64,000 nt of DNA from positions 1 through 64,000 of the forward strand of contig CAAEON010000053.1 in the NCBI GenBank assembly GCA_900757615.1, in the 5' to 3' direction. The notes below the pieces were generated by a model. The model saw nothing but the letters and a program-made list of their open reading frames with translations, had not been told where the DNA came from and ran no database searches. This document shows, in pieces, positions 1 through 8,682 of this stretch (position 1 is the stretch's first letter; each line of letters starts with the position of its first letter). A program made the position numbers and the translations under genes. Source of the stretch: an uncultured Collinsella sp. (lineage in GTDB: Bacteria; Actinomycetota; Coriobacteriia; Coriobacteriales; Coriobacteriaceae).

Positions 1-551
1 CCGCGTGGCAGCGCTGCGCGGTCCACCTCATGCGCGACTGCATGCGCGAGGCCGGCTCTTGGCAGCTCAGGCGCCGCGTGGGCAGGATCGTGTCGCAGGT
101 GTTCCGCGGGCGCGACGCCGCCACCGTGACGGCCATGTACCACGCGGCGTGCGACATGCTGGCGGGGTGCTGCCCGAGGGCGGCGGCGGTTCTGGAGGAG
201 GCCGAGCCCGACGCGCTGGCCTACCTCGACTTTCCGCCGACCCACTGGAAGCGCCTGCGCACCAACAACGTGCAGGAGAGGACCAACCGGGAGATAAAGC
301 GCAGGTCGCGCGTCGTGCAGGTGTTCCCCTCCACAGGGTCGCTGGTGCGGCTCGCGGGCGCGGTCATGTGCGAGCAGGACGAGATATGGCAGGAGTCCCG
401 GTACTTCTCGGAGGCGAGGATGAACGAGCTCTACGAAGACGGTCGCACTCGGGGAATCGACGGTCACGTCGATTGGGCGCGGCTTGAGGCGGAGGCCAGG
501 AAGATGCTCGAGTCCGGTCTCGAGCTTGCGGACAGGGTCGAGGCGGCATAG
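1..551 (+). CDS. IS256-type transposase, 3' part (5' end outside window)
   Basis: Open from the left edge in the frame that includes position 3; an internal ATG lies at 30. The visible 180 or so residues carry the C-terminal signature of IS256/mutator transposases: RCAVHLMRD, a segment with LRTNNVQERTNREIKRR (the N-x-x-E-R-x-N-x-E-I-K-R block holding the last catalytic glutamate of the DDE triad), and RVVQVFPS. The usual length is about 400 residues, so more than half is missing to the left. A candidate right terminal repeat follows at 610-633. Whether the element is intact cannot be judged from this window. Family call is firm. Confidence 0.9.
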   Translation, partial: AWQRCAVHLMRDCMREAGSWQLRRRVGRIVSQVFRGRDAATVTAMYHAACDMLAGCCPRAAAVLEEAEPDALAYLDFPPTHWKRLRTNNVQERTNREIKRRSRVVQVFPSTGSLVRLAGAVMCEQDEIWQESRYFSEARMNELYEDGRTRGIDGHVDWARLEAEARKMLESGLELADRVEAA

Positions 552-609
552 GATATCAAACGTATTCCAGATTGCAGGACGCAGGGCCGACTCGCTTCGG
601 ATTGGGCGC

Positions 610-633
610 TACACCAACTTTCTCGACACTACC
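610..633. repeat. Candidate right terminal inverted repeat of the IS256-type element
   Basis: The segment begins TACACCAACTTTCTCGACAC and ends in TACC. Read from the outside in, it has the GGTAGTGTC...TTGGTGTA layout typical of IS256-family ends, and it lies 59 bases after the transposase stop. The left end and the target duplication are outside the window, so it cannot be confirmed here. Confidence 0.6.
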
Positions 634-636
634 ATT

Positions 637-682
637 AGTAAGAACCGCCCGGAAGCACGATGCCTTCCGGGCGGTTCTTACT
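637..682. terminator. 19-bp perfect hairpin between IS end and MATE gene
   Basis: Arms 637-655 and 664-682 are perfect reverse complements with an 8-base loop. The right arm is followed by only a short T run (682-684). It lies between the plus-strand transposase and the minus-strand MATE gene, so it could terminate either transcript. It may instead be another member of the long-stem intergenic palindromes of this region. Confidence 0.5.
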
Positions 683-775
683 TTGCTGGGACAACGGGCA
701 CCGTGATCTGCGTCACGTAGGTTGCCGGGTCATCGCTGATGATGTCATCGATGAGGGCGATCTCGCGTTGCCTCG

Positions 776-2122
776 CTACGCCACCAACTTGTCAAAAGCC
801 CCGCGACGGTTGAGCACGGTAAACGCCACCACGCAAATAATCACCGACAGAATCGAGCCGCACGGCGAGGCGATACCCATGGGGAACAGCGTGTCGGAAT
901 AGGCGTTCGACAGCAGCCACGCGCCTGGCACGCGAATGAGCGCTACCGCCAGCACGTTGTGTGCAAAGCCGATGTAGCTTTTGCCATACGCAGCGAAAAA
1001 GCCGCTAAAGCAAATGTGGATGCCGGCAAAAATCGCGTCGAAAATGTAGCTGCGCATATAGCCGGTACCGGCCGCGACCACCGCGGCGTCCTTGGCAAAA
1101 AAGCCGAGAAACGCCGGTGCCACCAGCCACATCAGCACCGTGATCAGGCAGCCATACACCACCGAGATGGTCATGGCATCCTTGAGCACCTGACGCGCGC
1201 GGTCGCCCTTGCCCGCGCCGGCGTTTTGCGCCGTGAGCGCGCTGACGGTAGCGCCCATGGAACTCGGCACGATAAACAAAAAGCTGATCATCTTCTCGAC
1301 CAGGCCCACGGCGGCGGCGTCGACCAGGCCGCGATGGTTGGCGATGACGGTGATAAACATAAACGCCACCTGGATGCAGCCGTCCTGCACAGCCACGGGC
1401 ACGCCGATCTTAAGGATGCTGCCGAGCACCTCGGGCTGGGGGCGCAGGTCGCTGCGCTTAACGTGGATGTTCGTGCGACGGCTCTTGAGCCACACGAGCG
1501 CGAGGGCAACGCTGGCTGTCTGCGCGGTCACCGTGCCGAGCGCCGCGCCCACGGGGCCGAGCCCCATGTGGCCGATAAACAGAAAGTCGAGCGCGATGTT
1601 GATGATGCATGCCACGCCAATCACGTACATGGGCGAGCGCGAATCGCCCAGCCCGCGAAAGATGGCCGAAAGAATGTTGTACGCGGCGATAAAGGGAATG
1701 CCGACAAAGCAGATGCGCAGGTAGGCGGCGGTGCCTTCGACCGCCTCGGCCGGCGTGCCAATGAGTGCCACAATCTGCGGACACAGCGCGAGCAGGACAG
1801 CGGCCAGCACCACCGAGACGCCCATAAAGAGCGTGATGGTGTTGCCGATGGCGGCCTCGGCGCGGTCAAAGCGGCGCGAACCCACGGCATGGCCGACGAT
1901 GACCGTCGTTCCCATGGCCAGGCCCACGAGCGTCACGGTAATGATATAGAGCGTCTGCGCGCCATTGCCCACGGCGGTGATGCCGGCGGCGCCGCTAAAC
2001 TGCCCCATCATGTACAGGTCGGCCATGCCGTAGAGCATCTGCAAAAAGTACGAGAGCATATAGGGCAGGGCAAAGATCGCGATGGTCTTGAGGACATTGC
2101 CGCGTGTGAGGTCGTGTTCCAT
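776..2122 (-). CDS. MATE family efflux transporter
   Basis: 448 residues, normal for the MATE (multidrug and toxin extrusion) family, with about twelve hydrophobic segments across its length. The N-terminus has the family's typical opening (GNVLKTIAIFALPYMLSYFLQ-type first helix, then a YGMADLYMMGQ segment). It is an integral membrane antiporter expected to use a Na+ or H+ gradient to export cationic drugs or metabolites; the substrate cannot be read from sequence. Start ATG at 2122; no strong Shine-Dalgarno. The upstream region has a MerR-type dyad between promoter boxes (2164-2194), suggesting drug-inducible control by a regulator located elsewhere. Confidence 0.93.
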   Translation of the reverse strand: MEHDLTRGNVLKTIAIFALPYMLSYFLQMLYGMADLYMMGQFSGAAGITAVGNGAQTLYIITVTLVGLAMGTTVIVGHAVGSRRFDRAEAAIGNTITLFMGVSVVLAAVLLALCPQIVALIGTPAEAVEGTAAYLRICFVGIPFIAAYNILSAIFRGLGDSRSPMYVIGVACIINIALDFLFIGHMGLGPVGAALGTVTAQTASVALALVWLKSRRTNIHVKRSDLRPQPEVLGSILKIGVPVAVQDGCIQVAFMFITVIANHRGLVDAAAVGLVEKMISFLFIVPSSMGATVSALTAQNAGAGKGDRARQVLKDAMTISVVYGCLITVLMWLVAPAFLGFFAKDAAVVAAGTGYMRSYIFDAIFAGIHICFSGFFAAYGKSYIGFAHNVLAVALIRVPGAWLLSNAYSDTLFPMGIASPCGSILSVIICVVAFTVLNRRGAFDKLVA

Positions 2123-2163
2123 GGGCGGGGCACTTTCTGGCTTGGGTCGTTTAGCTACCAGTG

Positions 2164-2194
2164 TAGTGAAAACCCTACAACGATTGTAGAGTCA
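2164..2194 (-). promoter_or_regulatory. MerR-type promoter with internal dyad, upstream of MATE gene
   Basis: On the minus strand: a TTGACT box (2194-2189), a 19-base spacer holding the dyad CTACAATCGTTGTAG (2188-2174), then TTCACT (2169-2164). A long 19-bp spacer carrying the operator is the hallmark of MerR-family promoters, including those of efflux pumps. The -10 box is weak. No merR gene is in the window. Confidence 0.5.
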
Positions 2195-2273
2195 AGGTTT
2201 GTGATGACGACGGGGCGAAAAAAGTCACGCTCCAAGCACGATGCTTTGGTCCTCCGTGCCCGCACCTCGCCTC

Positions 2274-2339
2274 AAACCATCACAACATTCGGCGTTTTTT
2301 TGCCAAAATCGGGAAAAGCATCGAATGTTGTGATGGTTT
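2274..2339 (-). repeat. Dispersed palindrome family A, copy 1
   Basis: Arms 2274-2291 (AAACCATCACAACATTCG) and 2322-2339 are perfect complements. The interior matches copies 2-4 best when read on the minus strand (CATTCGATG at one foot, CGCCGAATG at the other). This copy sits in a divergent promoter region, which argues against a simple terminator role. Confidence 0.8.
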
Positions 2340-2440
2340 TTCTGCCACTCGATCGGGTGGAATCGCTTTCTTGCGCACGAAGGTGTGCGGACCCGTGGGC
2401 AGGGGAATAAGGTTGGTTATCCGACTCCATTGGAGGGCTC

Positions 2441-3478
2441 ATGGACCTGCCGATCGTCCTGTCCCATAAGACTGCCTGGCTGTACCACAACGTGGCGCGC
2501 CCGTCCGAGCCGCTCTCGCGAGCAAGCAGCCTATACGATGAGGACTCGCTTGCCAACGAGGCGGAGCCGACCGCGAGCCTGCCCAAATTGGGACTCGATG
2601 CCAAGGGGCTGAGGGCTTCAACGGCAGTTGGGATCGTTGCCGACTATCTGGTTTCGCTCGGTATTTCACGAGAAGAGCTCGATCATATCGACACGCTCGT
2701 CAACTTCGATTTTGAGCGCTCGACGCCGGCTGGATTTAGGTGCCACGTGTTTGGGGCACCGATACCTCCAGGCCATCTTATCGAGGTGGCGGAGGGCCTT
2801 CTGGTGGTTGATGAGGCCATGTGCTTTGTCCAAGCGGGTTCGTGGATGAGCGAGCCCGAGCAGCTGGAATATGGCTACGAAATCTGCGCCCGATACCATT
2901 TGAATCATCTGTCGACAGGCGATTATATCGAGATGGGGCAGAGGTATACCGTTGCCGACTTGATTGCTTATTGCAATGAGAACCGATCTCGTCAGGGGGC
3001 TATACGCGCGGCCGCCATGCTCAAGCGCGTGCACGATGGCGCGCGGTCGCCCATGGAGACGGCCACCGCAATCATGGTCGTAGCAAAGCGTTCTCAGGGC
3101 GGGCTGGGATACGCCAAGATCGAGCTCAACCATCGGGTCGATGTCCCCAACGAGTTCAAGTATCTCGCAAAGGCCGGGTATTTCGAGATCGACGTATATG
3201 CGCCTGCGAGCGGCACGGGGATTGAATACAACGGTTCGGACCATCTTGATAAACAGCGCAGTGCGTCGGACGCGGAGCGCATGACCGTGCTGAGTGCGCT
3301 GGGCTTTAGGATGATCGTCCTCACCGGGACTCAGTTTGCCCATCAGCTGCAATTGCACCGGGCGATGAACGCCATCGCACTCGCTATGGGTCTCAAGTGC
3401 GACCGAAGCGAAGCGTTCCAGAAACGTCAGAACGATCTGCGAGAATTCGTGATTCGGCACTGGGACGGCGGCCTCTAG
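2441..3478 (+). CDS. Hypothetical protein with a DUF559/Vsr-like nuclease fold
   Basis: 345 residues, no signal peptide or membrane segment. Near the C-terminus, E249-I-D-V-Y followed by GIEYNGSDH (E262, H268) and a hydrophobic strand ending in VLT resembles the core of DUF559 / very-short-patch-repair-like PD-(D/E)xK nucleases, where an acidic strand and an E-x-x-G-x-x-H motif cluster. The first 230 residues are unrecognised. Start ATG 2441 has GGAGGG just upstream. Such proteins are often annotated as uncharacterised in Coriobacteria; no partner gene here clarifies its role. Function as a nuclease is an inference from motif spacing only. Confidence 0.6.
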   Translation: MDLPIVLSHKTAWLYHNVARPSEPLSRASSLYDEDSLANEAEPTASLPKLGLDAKGLRASTAVGIVADYLVSLGISREELDHIDTLVNFDFERSTPAGFRCHVFGAPIPPGHLIEVAEGLLVVDEAMCFVQAGSWMSEPEQLEYGYEICARYHLNHLSTGDYIEMGQRYTVADLIAYCNENRSRQGAIRAAAMLKRVHDGARSPMETATAIMVVAKRSQGGLGYAKIELNHRVDVPNEFKYLAKAGYFEIDVYAPASGTGIEYNGSDHLDKQRSASDAERMTVLSALGFRMIVLTGTQFAHQLQLHRAMNAIALAMGLKCDRSEAFQKRQNDLREFVIRHWDGGL

Positions 3479-3516
3479 GGGCGTCCCGGCCCTTCTACGG
3501 GGTGCTGCGGGCAGGC

Positions 3517-3581
3517 AAACCATCACAACATTCGACGTTTATTGCCAAAAACGGGAAAAGCATCGAATGTTGTGATGGTTT
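3517..3581 (-). repeat. Dispersed palindrome family A, copy 2
   Basis: Arms 3517-3535 and 3563-3581 are 19-bp perfect complements; the interior is closest to copy 1 (shared GGGAAAAGCATCGAATG). It lies between the 2441-3478 gene and moaA. Confidence 0.8.
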
Positions 3582-3713
3582 GTATGCTGAGGATGGGCTT
3601 GGGAAGCCGGTCTTGCTCGAAGCGCCCTGTCCTGTCGTACGGGTGTCGGCATGATTCTCTCGTGGGGTATTATGTTTTCCGAAGAATAAAACGCCGCGTG
3701 AGGGGAGGGCTGC

Positions 3714-4769
3714 GTGGACGGGCACGTGCAACATGACGGCTTTGGCCGCGACATTAACTACCTGCGCATTGCCGTTACCGACAAGTGCAATTTCCGCTGC
3801 ATTTACTGCATGCCGGCCGATGGCGTGGCGCCCCGCGCGCACGACGAGCTGCTCAGCGCCGAGGAAATCGCCCGCTTTGTGCGCTTGGTAGCGGGGGAGG
3901 GCATTCGCCGCGTGCGCCTGACGGGCGGCGAGCCGCTGGTCAGCCGCCGTATCATTCCGCTCATTCGCGACATCCGCGCGATTCCGCAGATCGAGGACAT
4001 CTCGCTTACCACCAATGGCGCCCTGCTGCCCAAGCTGGCGCCGCAGCTCAAAGATGCCGGGCTTAACCGCGTCAACATCTCGCTCGACACGCTCGACCCC
4101 TTGCTGTTTGGAAAGATCACGCGTCTGGGTCGGCTCGAGCAGACCATGGCTGGCATCGACGCGGCGCTGGCTTGGGGCTTTGAGCCCGTTAAGGTCAACT
4201 GCGTTGTAGTGCGCCGGCTCAACCAGGATGTGGCGGCCCTCGCGCGGCTCACGCTCGACCGCCCCATCCACCTGCGCTTTATCGAATACATGCCCATTGG
4301 CGACGAACACACGAGCTCGCATTGCGCTGTGGATCCGCATGCGCCCGCGCTCAATCCCGAGCTGTGGGACGCGAGCGATACCGTGCCGAGCGACGAGCTG
4401 CGGGCGCGCGTCAACGCCGGGGCCGCCGCGGTGGGTCTGGGCGAGCTCGAACCGCTCGACATCAACGACGCTCCTGCCGGCGCGGGCCCTGCACGCTATT
4501 GGCACTTTCCGGGCGCGGCGGGAACGGTCGGCTTCATTAGCGCCATGTCCAACCATTTTTGTGCGAGCTGCAACCGTCTGCGCCTGACGGCCGATGGCAA
4601 CGTGCGTCCGTGCCTGTTTAGCGATGCCGAGTATTCGGTGCGCGACGCCCTGCGCCGTGGTGATGATATGCAGGTGCTTTCGATTTGGCGCGATGCCGTG
4701 GCCCACAAACCGCAGGAACACGCGATAATTGAGGGCACGCAACGATTTATGTCCCAAATCGGAGGATGA
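3714..4769 (+). CDS. moaA: GTP 3',8-cyclase MoaA
   Basis: 351 residues, radical SAM enzyme that starts molybdopterin synthesis by rearranging GTP to 3',8-cyclo-GTP. The N-terminal SAM cluster is C25-N-F-R-C29-I-Y-C32; a GGEPL SAM-binding loop follows; the C-terminal second cluster shows CASCNRLRLT then VRPCLF; the protein ends in the double glycine (QIGG) needed by MoaA. Start is GTG 3714 with AGGGGAGGG at 3701-3709. It ends five bases before moaCB, so the two are probably co-transcribed. The product of MoaA is the substrate of the MoaC domain encoded next. Confidence 0.96.
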   Translation: MDGHVQHDGFGRDINYLRIAVTDKCNFRCIYCMPADGVAPRAHDELLSAEEIARFVRLVAGEGIRRVRLTGGEPLVSRRIIPLIRDIRAIPQIEDISLTTNGALLPKLAPQLKDAGLNRVNISLDTLDPLLFGKITRLGRLEQTMAGIDAALAWGFEPVKVNCVVVRRLNQDVAALARLTLDRPIHLRFIEYMPIGDEHTSSHCAVDPHAPALNPELWDASDTVPSDELRARVNAGAAAVGLGELEPLDINDAPAGAGPARYWHFPGAAGTVGFISAMSNHFCASCNRLRLTADGNVRPCLFSDAEYSVRDALRRGDDMQVLSIWRDAVAHKPQEHAIIEGTQRFMSQIGG

Positions 4770-4773
4770 TCAT

Positions 4774-6078
4774 ATGGCCAAGAGCAGGTACGCCGATGCC
4801 ACCAAGGCCGCTCGCAGGGCCGCGATGTCTGCCCACAAAGCCTCAGCCGCGACGAATGCTGGCAACGCCGACGCGTCCGCGCAGCCGACTGCCAGCGCTG
4901 CAGCCGAGCCCGCCCGTGACGCCCGTCGCGACGAGCTGACGCACGTGGACGCCAAGGGCGAGGTACGCATGGTCGACGTGTCCGACAAGGCCGAGACCCA
5001 TCGCATTGCCATCGCCGAGGGCACTATCCTCATGCATCCCGAGACACAGGCCATGGTGCTGCAGGACCGCGCCAAAAAGGGCGACGTGCTCGCTTGCGCG
5101 CGCGTGGCGGGCATCATGGCCATCAAACGCACGAGCGACATCATCCCCATGTGCCATCCGTTGCTCATTACCAAGAGCAAGTGCGACATTGCGCCCATCG
5201 CTCCGGCGGGGACGCCTGTCGAGGACGTGCCCGAGGGCTGGGCGCCGGCGCGCGCGGACGGGCAGGTTGGCTTTCACGTGCTGGTCACGGCGGGCGTGAC
5301 GGGCAAGACCGGTATCGAGATGGAGGCCCTGACCGGTGCGAGTGCCGCGTGTCTGACCATCTACGACATGTGCAAGGCCGTCGATCGCGGCATGGAAATC
5401 GTCGACGTTCGCCTGCTGCACAAGGAAGGTGGCCGCTCGGGCATATGGGACCGAGCAGAGCGTCAGGTTGCTGCTGCTAAGGCCGTGGGAGCCGCGGGCG
5501 ACGCACCCGCAAGTGCACCTGCCGCCATCGCGCCCGCAGCTCCGGCCCCGGCCGTCCCCGCGATCGCGTTTATCGGCTACCAAAACTCGGGCAAGACCAC
5601 GCTCGTCGAGAAGGTTATCGCCGAGCTCACCCGCCGCGGCCTGCGCGTGGGTTCACTCAAGCATCACGGGCACCACGGTTTTGATATCGACGTGCCCGCT
5701 AAGGATACGTGGCGCCATCACCAGGCCGGATCCAAGCACGTGGGCCTTATCTGCGCCACGCGCTGGGCGGAGTACGCCGACACGCGCGAGGAGGACGAGA
5801 TGCCCGCGCGCGAGCTGCTGTCGCGCTACGGCGATGTCGACGTGGTGATCATCGAAGGTTACAAGACCGAGGGCTTCGACAACATCGTGGTCGCGCGTTC
5901 CGGTGTGGATCGCCTACGCGGCAAGAGCTCGCTCGACCTGGTCGACGGTCACACGCTGGCCCTTGCCTGCAACGAAGCCCTGGCGCGTCAGGCCTTCGAC
6001 GCCGGCTTTGCAACCAGAGCCATCAATATCAACGACGCCCGAGCCATCTGCGACCTTATCCAAGATCATCTGGCCTAA
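4774..6078 (+). CDS. MoaC-MobB fusion (cPMP synthase plus molybdopterin-guanine dinucleotide adapter)
   Basis: 434 residues from ATG 4774 (GGAGG at 4761-4765). After an Ala-rich N-terminal extension of about 50 residues comes a full MoaC domain, with the MCHPL motif and the GKTGIEMEALTGAS segment; it converts cyclo-GTP to cyclic pyranopterin monophosphate. An Ala/Pro linker (about residues 232-262) leads to a MobB domain with P-loop GYQNSGKTTL (268-277) and a VVIIEGYK Walker B-like strand; MobB is a GTP-binding helper of MobA in guanylyl-cofactor formation. MoaC and MobB are usually separate proteins. No moaD, moaE, moeA or mobA is in the window. The upstream ATG at 4729 lies inside moaA and lacks a ribosome site. 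Confidence 0.92.
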   Translation: MAKSRYADATKAARRAAMSAHKASAATNAGNADASAQPTASAAAEPARDARRDELTHVDAKGEVRMVDVSDKAETHRIAIAEGTILMHPETQAMVLQDRAKKGDVLACARVAGIMAIKRTSDIIPMCHPLLITKSKCDIAPIAPAGTPVEDVPEGWAPARADGQVGFHVLVTAGVTGKTGIEMEALTGASAACLTIYDMCKAVDRGMEIVDVRLLHKEGGRSGIWDRAERQVAAAKAVGAAGDAPASAPAAIAPAAPAPAVPAIAFIGYQNSGKTTLVEKVIAELTRRGLRVGSLKHHGHHGFDIDVPAKDTWRHHQAGSKHVGLICATRWAEYADTREEDEMPARELLSRYGDVDVVIIEGYKTEGFDNIVVARSGVDRLRGKSSLDLVDGHTLALACNEALARQAFDAGFATRAININDARAICDLIQDHLA

Positions 6079-6079
6079 A

Positions 6080-6114
6080 ACCTGCCAAAAAGGGACAGGT
6101 TTATTTTGGCAGGT
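6080..6114. repeat. Intergenic hairpin just after moaC-mobB
   Basis: Arms 6080-6090 (ACCTGCCAAAA) and 6104-6114 are perfect complements with loop AGGGACAGGTTTA, starting two bases after the stop. The loop shares GGGACAGG with family B palindromes although the arms differ. It may work as a terminator. Confidence 0.6.
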
Positions 6115-6138
6115 TCTATCTGGGCAAACGTCATTTCT

Positions 6139-6167
6139 ACCACAAAGGAGCCAGGCACCTTTGTGGT
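6139..6167. repeat. Dispersed palindrome family B, copy 1
   Basis: Arms ACCACAAAGG (6139-6148) and its complement (6158-6167), followed by GGTTTTTG. The T run means this copy could end transcription of the moa genes. Confidence 0.7.
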
Positions 6168-6343
6168 GGTTTTTGCTTTAGTGGATGTGTGGGACATGCC
6201 TTACAATCTACCAAGTAGTTCATGACGGGCGAAAAACGGAGAGAAGGGGCTTGATGCGTCCTTAATGTTTCATGCGGATAGATTGATTTGGCAGACGGTG
6301 GCGAATGCCCGCCGTCCACATTCGTATGAAACAAGGAGTCTCC

Positions 6344-7624
6344 ATGCTCGTCTCTCTTTTCTCAAAACCTCAATCATCGCTGTCCGCGCAGGCCAAGCGC
6401 CTGGTGGCAATGCGCTTTCTCATTTACACCGGTTTTCAGACCAGCTACTTTATCGGCGTCATCGGAACGCTCACCTATGCGGACGGCGCTTCGGTCGTCG
6501 CGACATCGCTGGCCGTCCTGTTCATGAACGTTTTCGTGATCCTGGGATCCTTTGCGGGCGGCGCGGCGCTCGACGCCTGGGGCCCGCGCCGTCATTTCTT
6601 GCTGAGCATCGTCGGCACGCTTGCAACCGGCACGGCAATCATAGCCTTTGGTGGTGCGACCGGCATTGTCCTGCTCGGCGCGGTGCTCCTAGGCTTTACG
6701 ATGGGGTTCGCCCAGCCCATCGCCACATCCTATCCGGCCTACCTCACCGATGATCCCGTCGAGCTCAAAGACATCAACTCCGCCATCGCCATGTTCTCAA
6801 ACGTGAGTATTATCGTCGGACCCACGTTGGGTGGCTTTGTCGCGGCGGCTGCGTCGTCGCGCGCGGTGTTCGTGCTCATGATGCTCTTTACCGTGTTGGC
6901 GCTCATCGCCGGCTGGGGTTTTAGGCCGCAGACCAGCCATGTCGCCGGGGATGCGGATGCCGATTCGGCAGAGGAAGGGGAGCGTGCGGGACGAAGCTCC
7001 AACCCCAGCACGTCCGCCCGCGCTACCTTCGCAGCCAGCATCAAGACAGTCTTCACCAACAGCGTCCTCGCGCTACTTTTCTGCATCATTTTTCTCTCGA
7101 ACTTTGGCTATGGCGCCTTTGACCCGCTGGAGTCGTTCTTCTACCGTGATGTTCTGCATGTCGGTGTCGAGTGGATGGGCTGGCTCTCGTCGGCCTCGGG
7201 CGTGGGCGCGGTGCTGGGTGCCGTGCTCGCGCTTCGCTTGCCGCCGCACTTGGTAAACCTAAAAACGCTGCTCGTGGCACTTATGTCCGTGGGCCTGGGA
7301 AGCCTGCTCTATGTGGGGACGCCGTACGTTGGCGTTGCCCTCGTCGGTCAGATCGCCCTGGGCATAGCCTGGGGCGTCGTCAACCCGCTCCACAACACCA
7401 TTGTGCAAACGGCGGCACCGCTCGAACAACTCGGCCGCGTTAACTCGGTCATGGGCTTTGGCAATATGTTCGCCGGCGTGGCCCCTCTGGCGATTGCCCC
7501 GTGGCTGGCGGCAACATTTGGCGTACAACGGACACTCGTGGGGGCAGGCATGGTCGTGACGGCGGTTCCCGCGGCGCTGCTGCTGTTTGGACGTCGGCAT
7601 TTGGATCGTGCCGCAAAGCAGTAA
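6344..7624 (+). CDS. MFS family transporter
   Basis: 426 residues with about twelve hydrophobic segments, arranged in two halves around a hydrophilic loop of roughly 35 residues rich in Ser, Glu and Asp (near residues 200-235). The first half has the D-x-x-G-x-R-type loop (LDAWGPRRHF) of the major facilitator superfamily. Resembles drug or metabolite exporters of the DHA type; the substrate is not readable. Start ATG 6344 is chosen because AAGGAG lies at 6333-6338; the upstream in-frame ATG at 6305 has no ribosome site. Palindrome A copy 3 begins three bases after the stop. Confidence 0.88.
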   Translation: MLVSLFSKPQSSLSAQAKRLVAMRFLIYTGFQTSYFIGVIGTLTYADGASVVATSLAVLFMNVFVILGSFAGGAALDAWGPRRHFLLSIVGTLATGTAIIAFGGATGIVLLGAVLLGFTMGFAQPIATSYPAYLTDDPVELKDINSAIAMFSNVSIIVGPTLGGFVAAAASSRAVFVLMMLFTVLALIAGWGFRPQTSHVAGDADADSAEEGERAGRSSNPSTSARATFAASIKTVFTNSVLALLFCIIFLSNFGYGAFDPLESFFYRDVLHVGVEWMGWLSSASGVGAVLGAVLALRLPPHLVNLKTLLVALMSVGLGSLLYVGTPYVGVALVGQIALGIAWGVVNPLHNTIVQTAAPLEQLGRVNSVMGFGNMFAGVAPLAIAPWLAATFGVQRTLVGAGMVVTAVPAALLLFGRRHLDRAAKQ

Positions 7625-7626
7625 AA

Positions 7627-7687
7627 ACCATCACAACATTCGATGAAAATCGCGTTTTCGCCGAAAAACGTCGAATGTTGTGATGGT
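7627..7687 (+). repeat. Dispersed palindrome family A, copy 3
   Basis: Arms 7627-7643 and 7671-7687 are perfect complements. The interior, with GATGAAAATC and CGAAAAACGTCGAATG, matches copy 4 closely. It lies directly after the MFS gene and is followed 33 bases on by a family B palindrome. Confidence 0.8.
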
Positions 7688-7720
7688 CTTCGCCCCGGGC
7701 CAGGCCACCCTGCGGGTCCG

Positions 7721-7755
7721 ACCACCACAAAGGGGCCAGGCACCCTTGTGGTGGT
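7721..7755. repeat. Dispersed palindrome family B, copy 2
   Basis: ACCACCACAAAGGGG (7721-7735) pairs with 7743-7755; loop contains CCAGGCA. It is paired with family A copy 3 in the same gap, as B copy 4 and A copy 4 are at 19.9 kb. Confidence 0.75.
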
Positions 7756-7847
7756 TTTGCTTTGACGGGCCGCGCCCGCGCCTTGGTATACCATGTACGC
7801 CGTTTGCGACCACACCCCACACCGCCGCACAACCCAGAAAGGCTCCC

Positions 7848-8669
7848 ATGGACGCCACCTTCAGTCACATCAAAGCCGTACTCTGCGATCTCGACGGCAC
7901 GCTGCTCACGAGCCGGCACACGGTGTCCCCGCGCACCGTGGCGGCGATCCGCGCCCTGCGCGAGCGCGGCGTGCTCTTTGGCCTGTGCACCGGGCGCGAC
8001 GCCCACGCGACCGAGGCCATGTACGAGCTCTGGGGCATCGAAGGCCTGGTAGACGTGATGGTGGGCTGCGGTGGCGCCGAGGTCATCGACCGCGCGCACG
8101 ACATCAACGAGCTGAGCTATCCGCTGCCGGGCGAGACCATCGCGCGCATCTGCAAGCACATGGCGGACCTTCCGGCAACGCCCGTCTGCCCCCGAGACGG
8201 CGTGTTCTACGTGCCCGAGAGCAACGCGTGCGTCGAGCACCTATCGCGCGTCGACGGTGTGCCCTACCAGGTGGTCGATTTTGCCGAGTTCTTGCGCGAG
8301 CCGCAGCCCAAGGTGATGTTTACCATGGCGCCCGAGGTAATGCCGCGGGTGATTGAGCGGGCGTCGACGTTTGCCGATAACACTGTTAAGGCAGCGGCTC
8401 TGCAAACCACGCAGCGGCTCTACGAGTTCATGGATCCGCGCGTGTCCAAGACGCGCGGCCTTGTGCGCGTGGCGGAACTCAACGACATGGAGCTCCAGGA
8501 CACCTGCGTGTTTGGCGATGCCGATAACGACACCTGCATGGTGGCCGACGCCGGCGTGGGCGTGGCTATGGCAAACGGCAGCGACGCCACCCGTGCCGCC
8601 GCCGACTATGTAACCGCGAGCAACGACGAAGACGGCATCGCGATCTTTATCGAGGAGCATCTGCTGTAG
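7848..8669 (+). CDS. HAD family hydrolase (Cof/HAD-IIB type)
   Basis: 273 residues, the usual length for Cof-type phosphatases. Motif I is DLDGTLL with the nucleophile Asp near residue 14; motif IV is FGDADNDTCM near the C-terminus; between them lies a C2-type cap. Members hydrolyse sugar phosphates, nucleotide-type phosphates or PLP; the natural substrate here is unknown. Start ATG 7848 is the first Met aligned with the family start and has AGAAAGG upstream; the longer reading from 7680 would run through both palindromes. Stand-alone gene between repeat elements. Confidence 0.9.
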   Translation: MDATFSHIKAVLCDLDGTLLTSRHTVSPRTVAAIRALRERGVLFGLCTGRDAHATEAMYELWGIEGLVDVMVGCGGAEVIDRAHDINELSYPLPGETIARICKHMADLPATPVCPRDGVFYVPESNACVEHLSRVDGVPYQVVDFAEFLREPQPKVMFTMAPEVMPRVIERASTFADNTVKAAALQTTQRLYEFMDPRVSKTRGLVRVAELNDMELQDTCVFGDADNDTCMVADAGVGVAMANGSDATRAAADYVTASNDEDGIAIFIEEHLL

Positions 8670-8682
8670 CGCCGGGGCAGAA

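Larger units (their letters stand above)
2123..2440. other. Divergent intergenic region, MATE / nuclease-fold gene
   Basis: About 320 bases between divergent starts. It holds the MerR-type dyad near the MATE gene and one palindromic repeat (2274-2339). A Shine-Dalgarno (GGAGGG, about 2432) precedes the 2441 start. No further gene is apparent. Confidence 0.6.
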
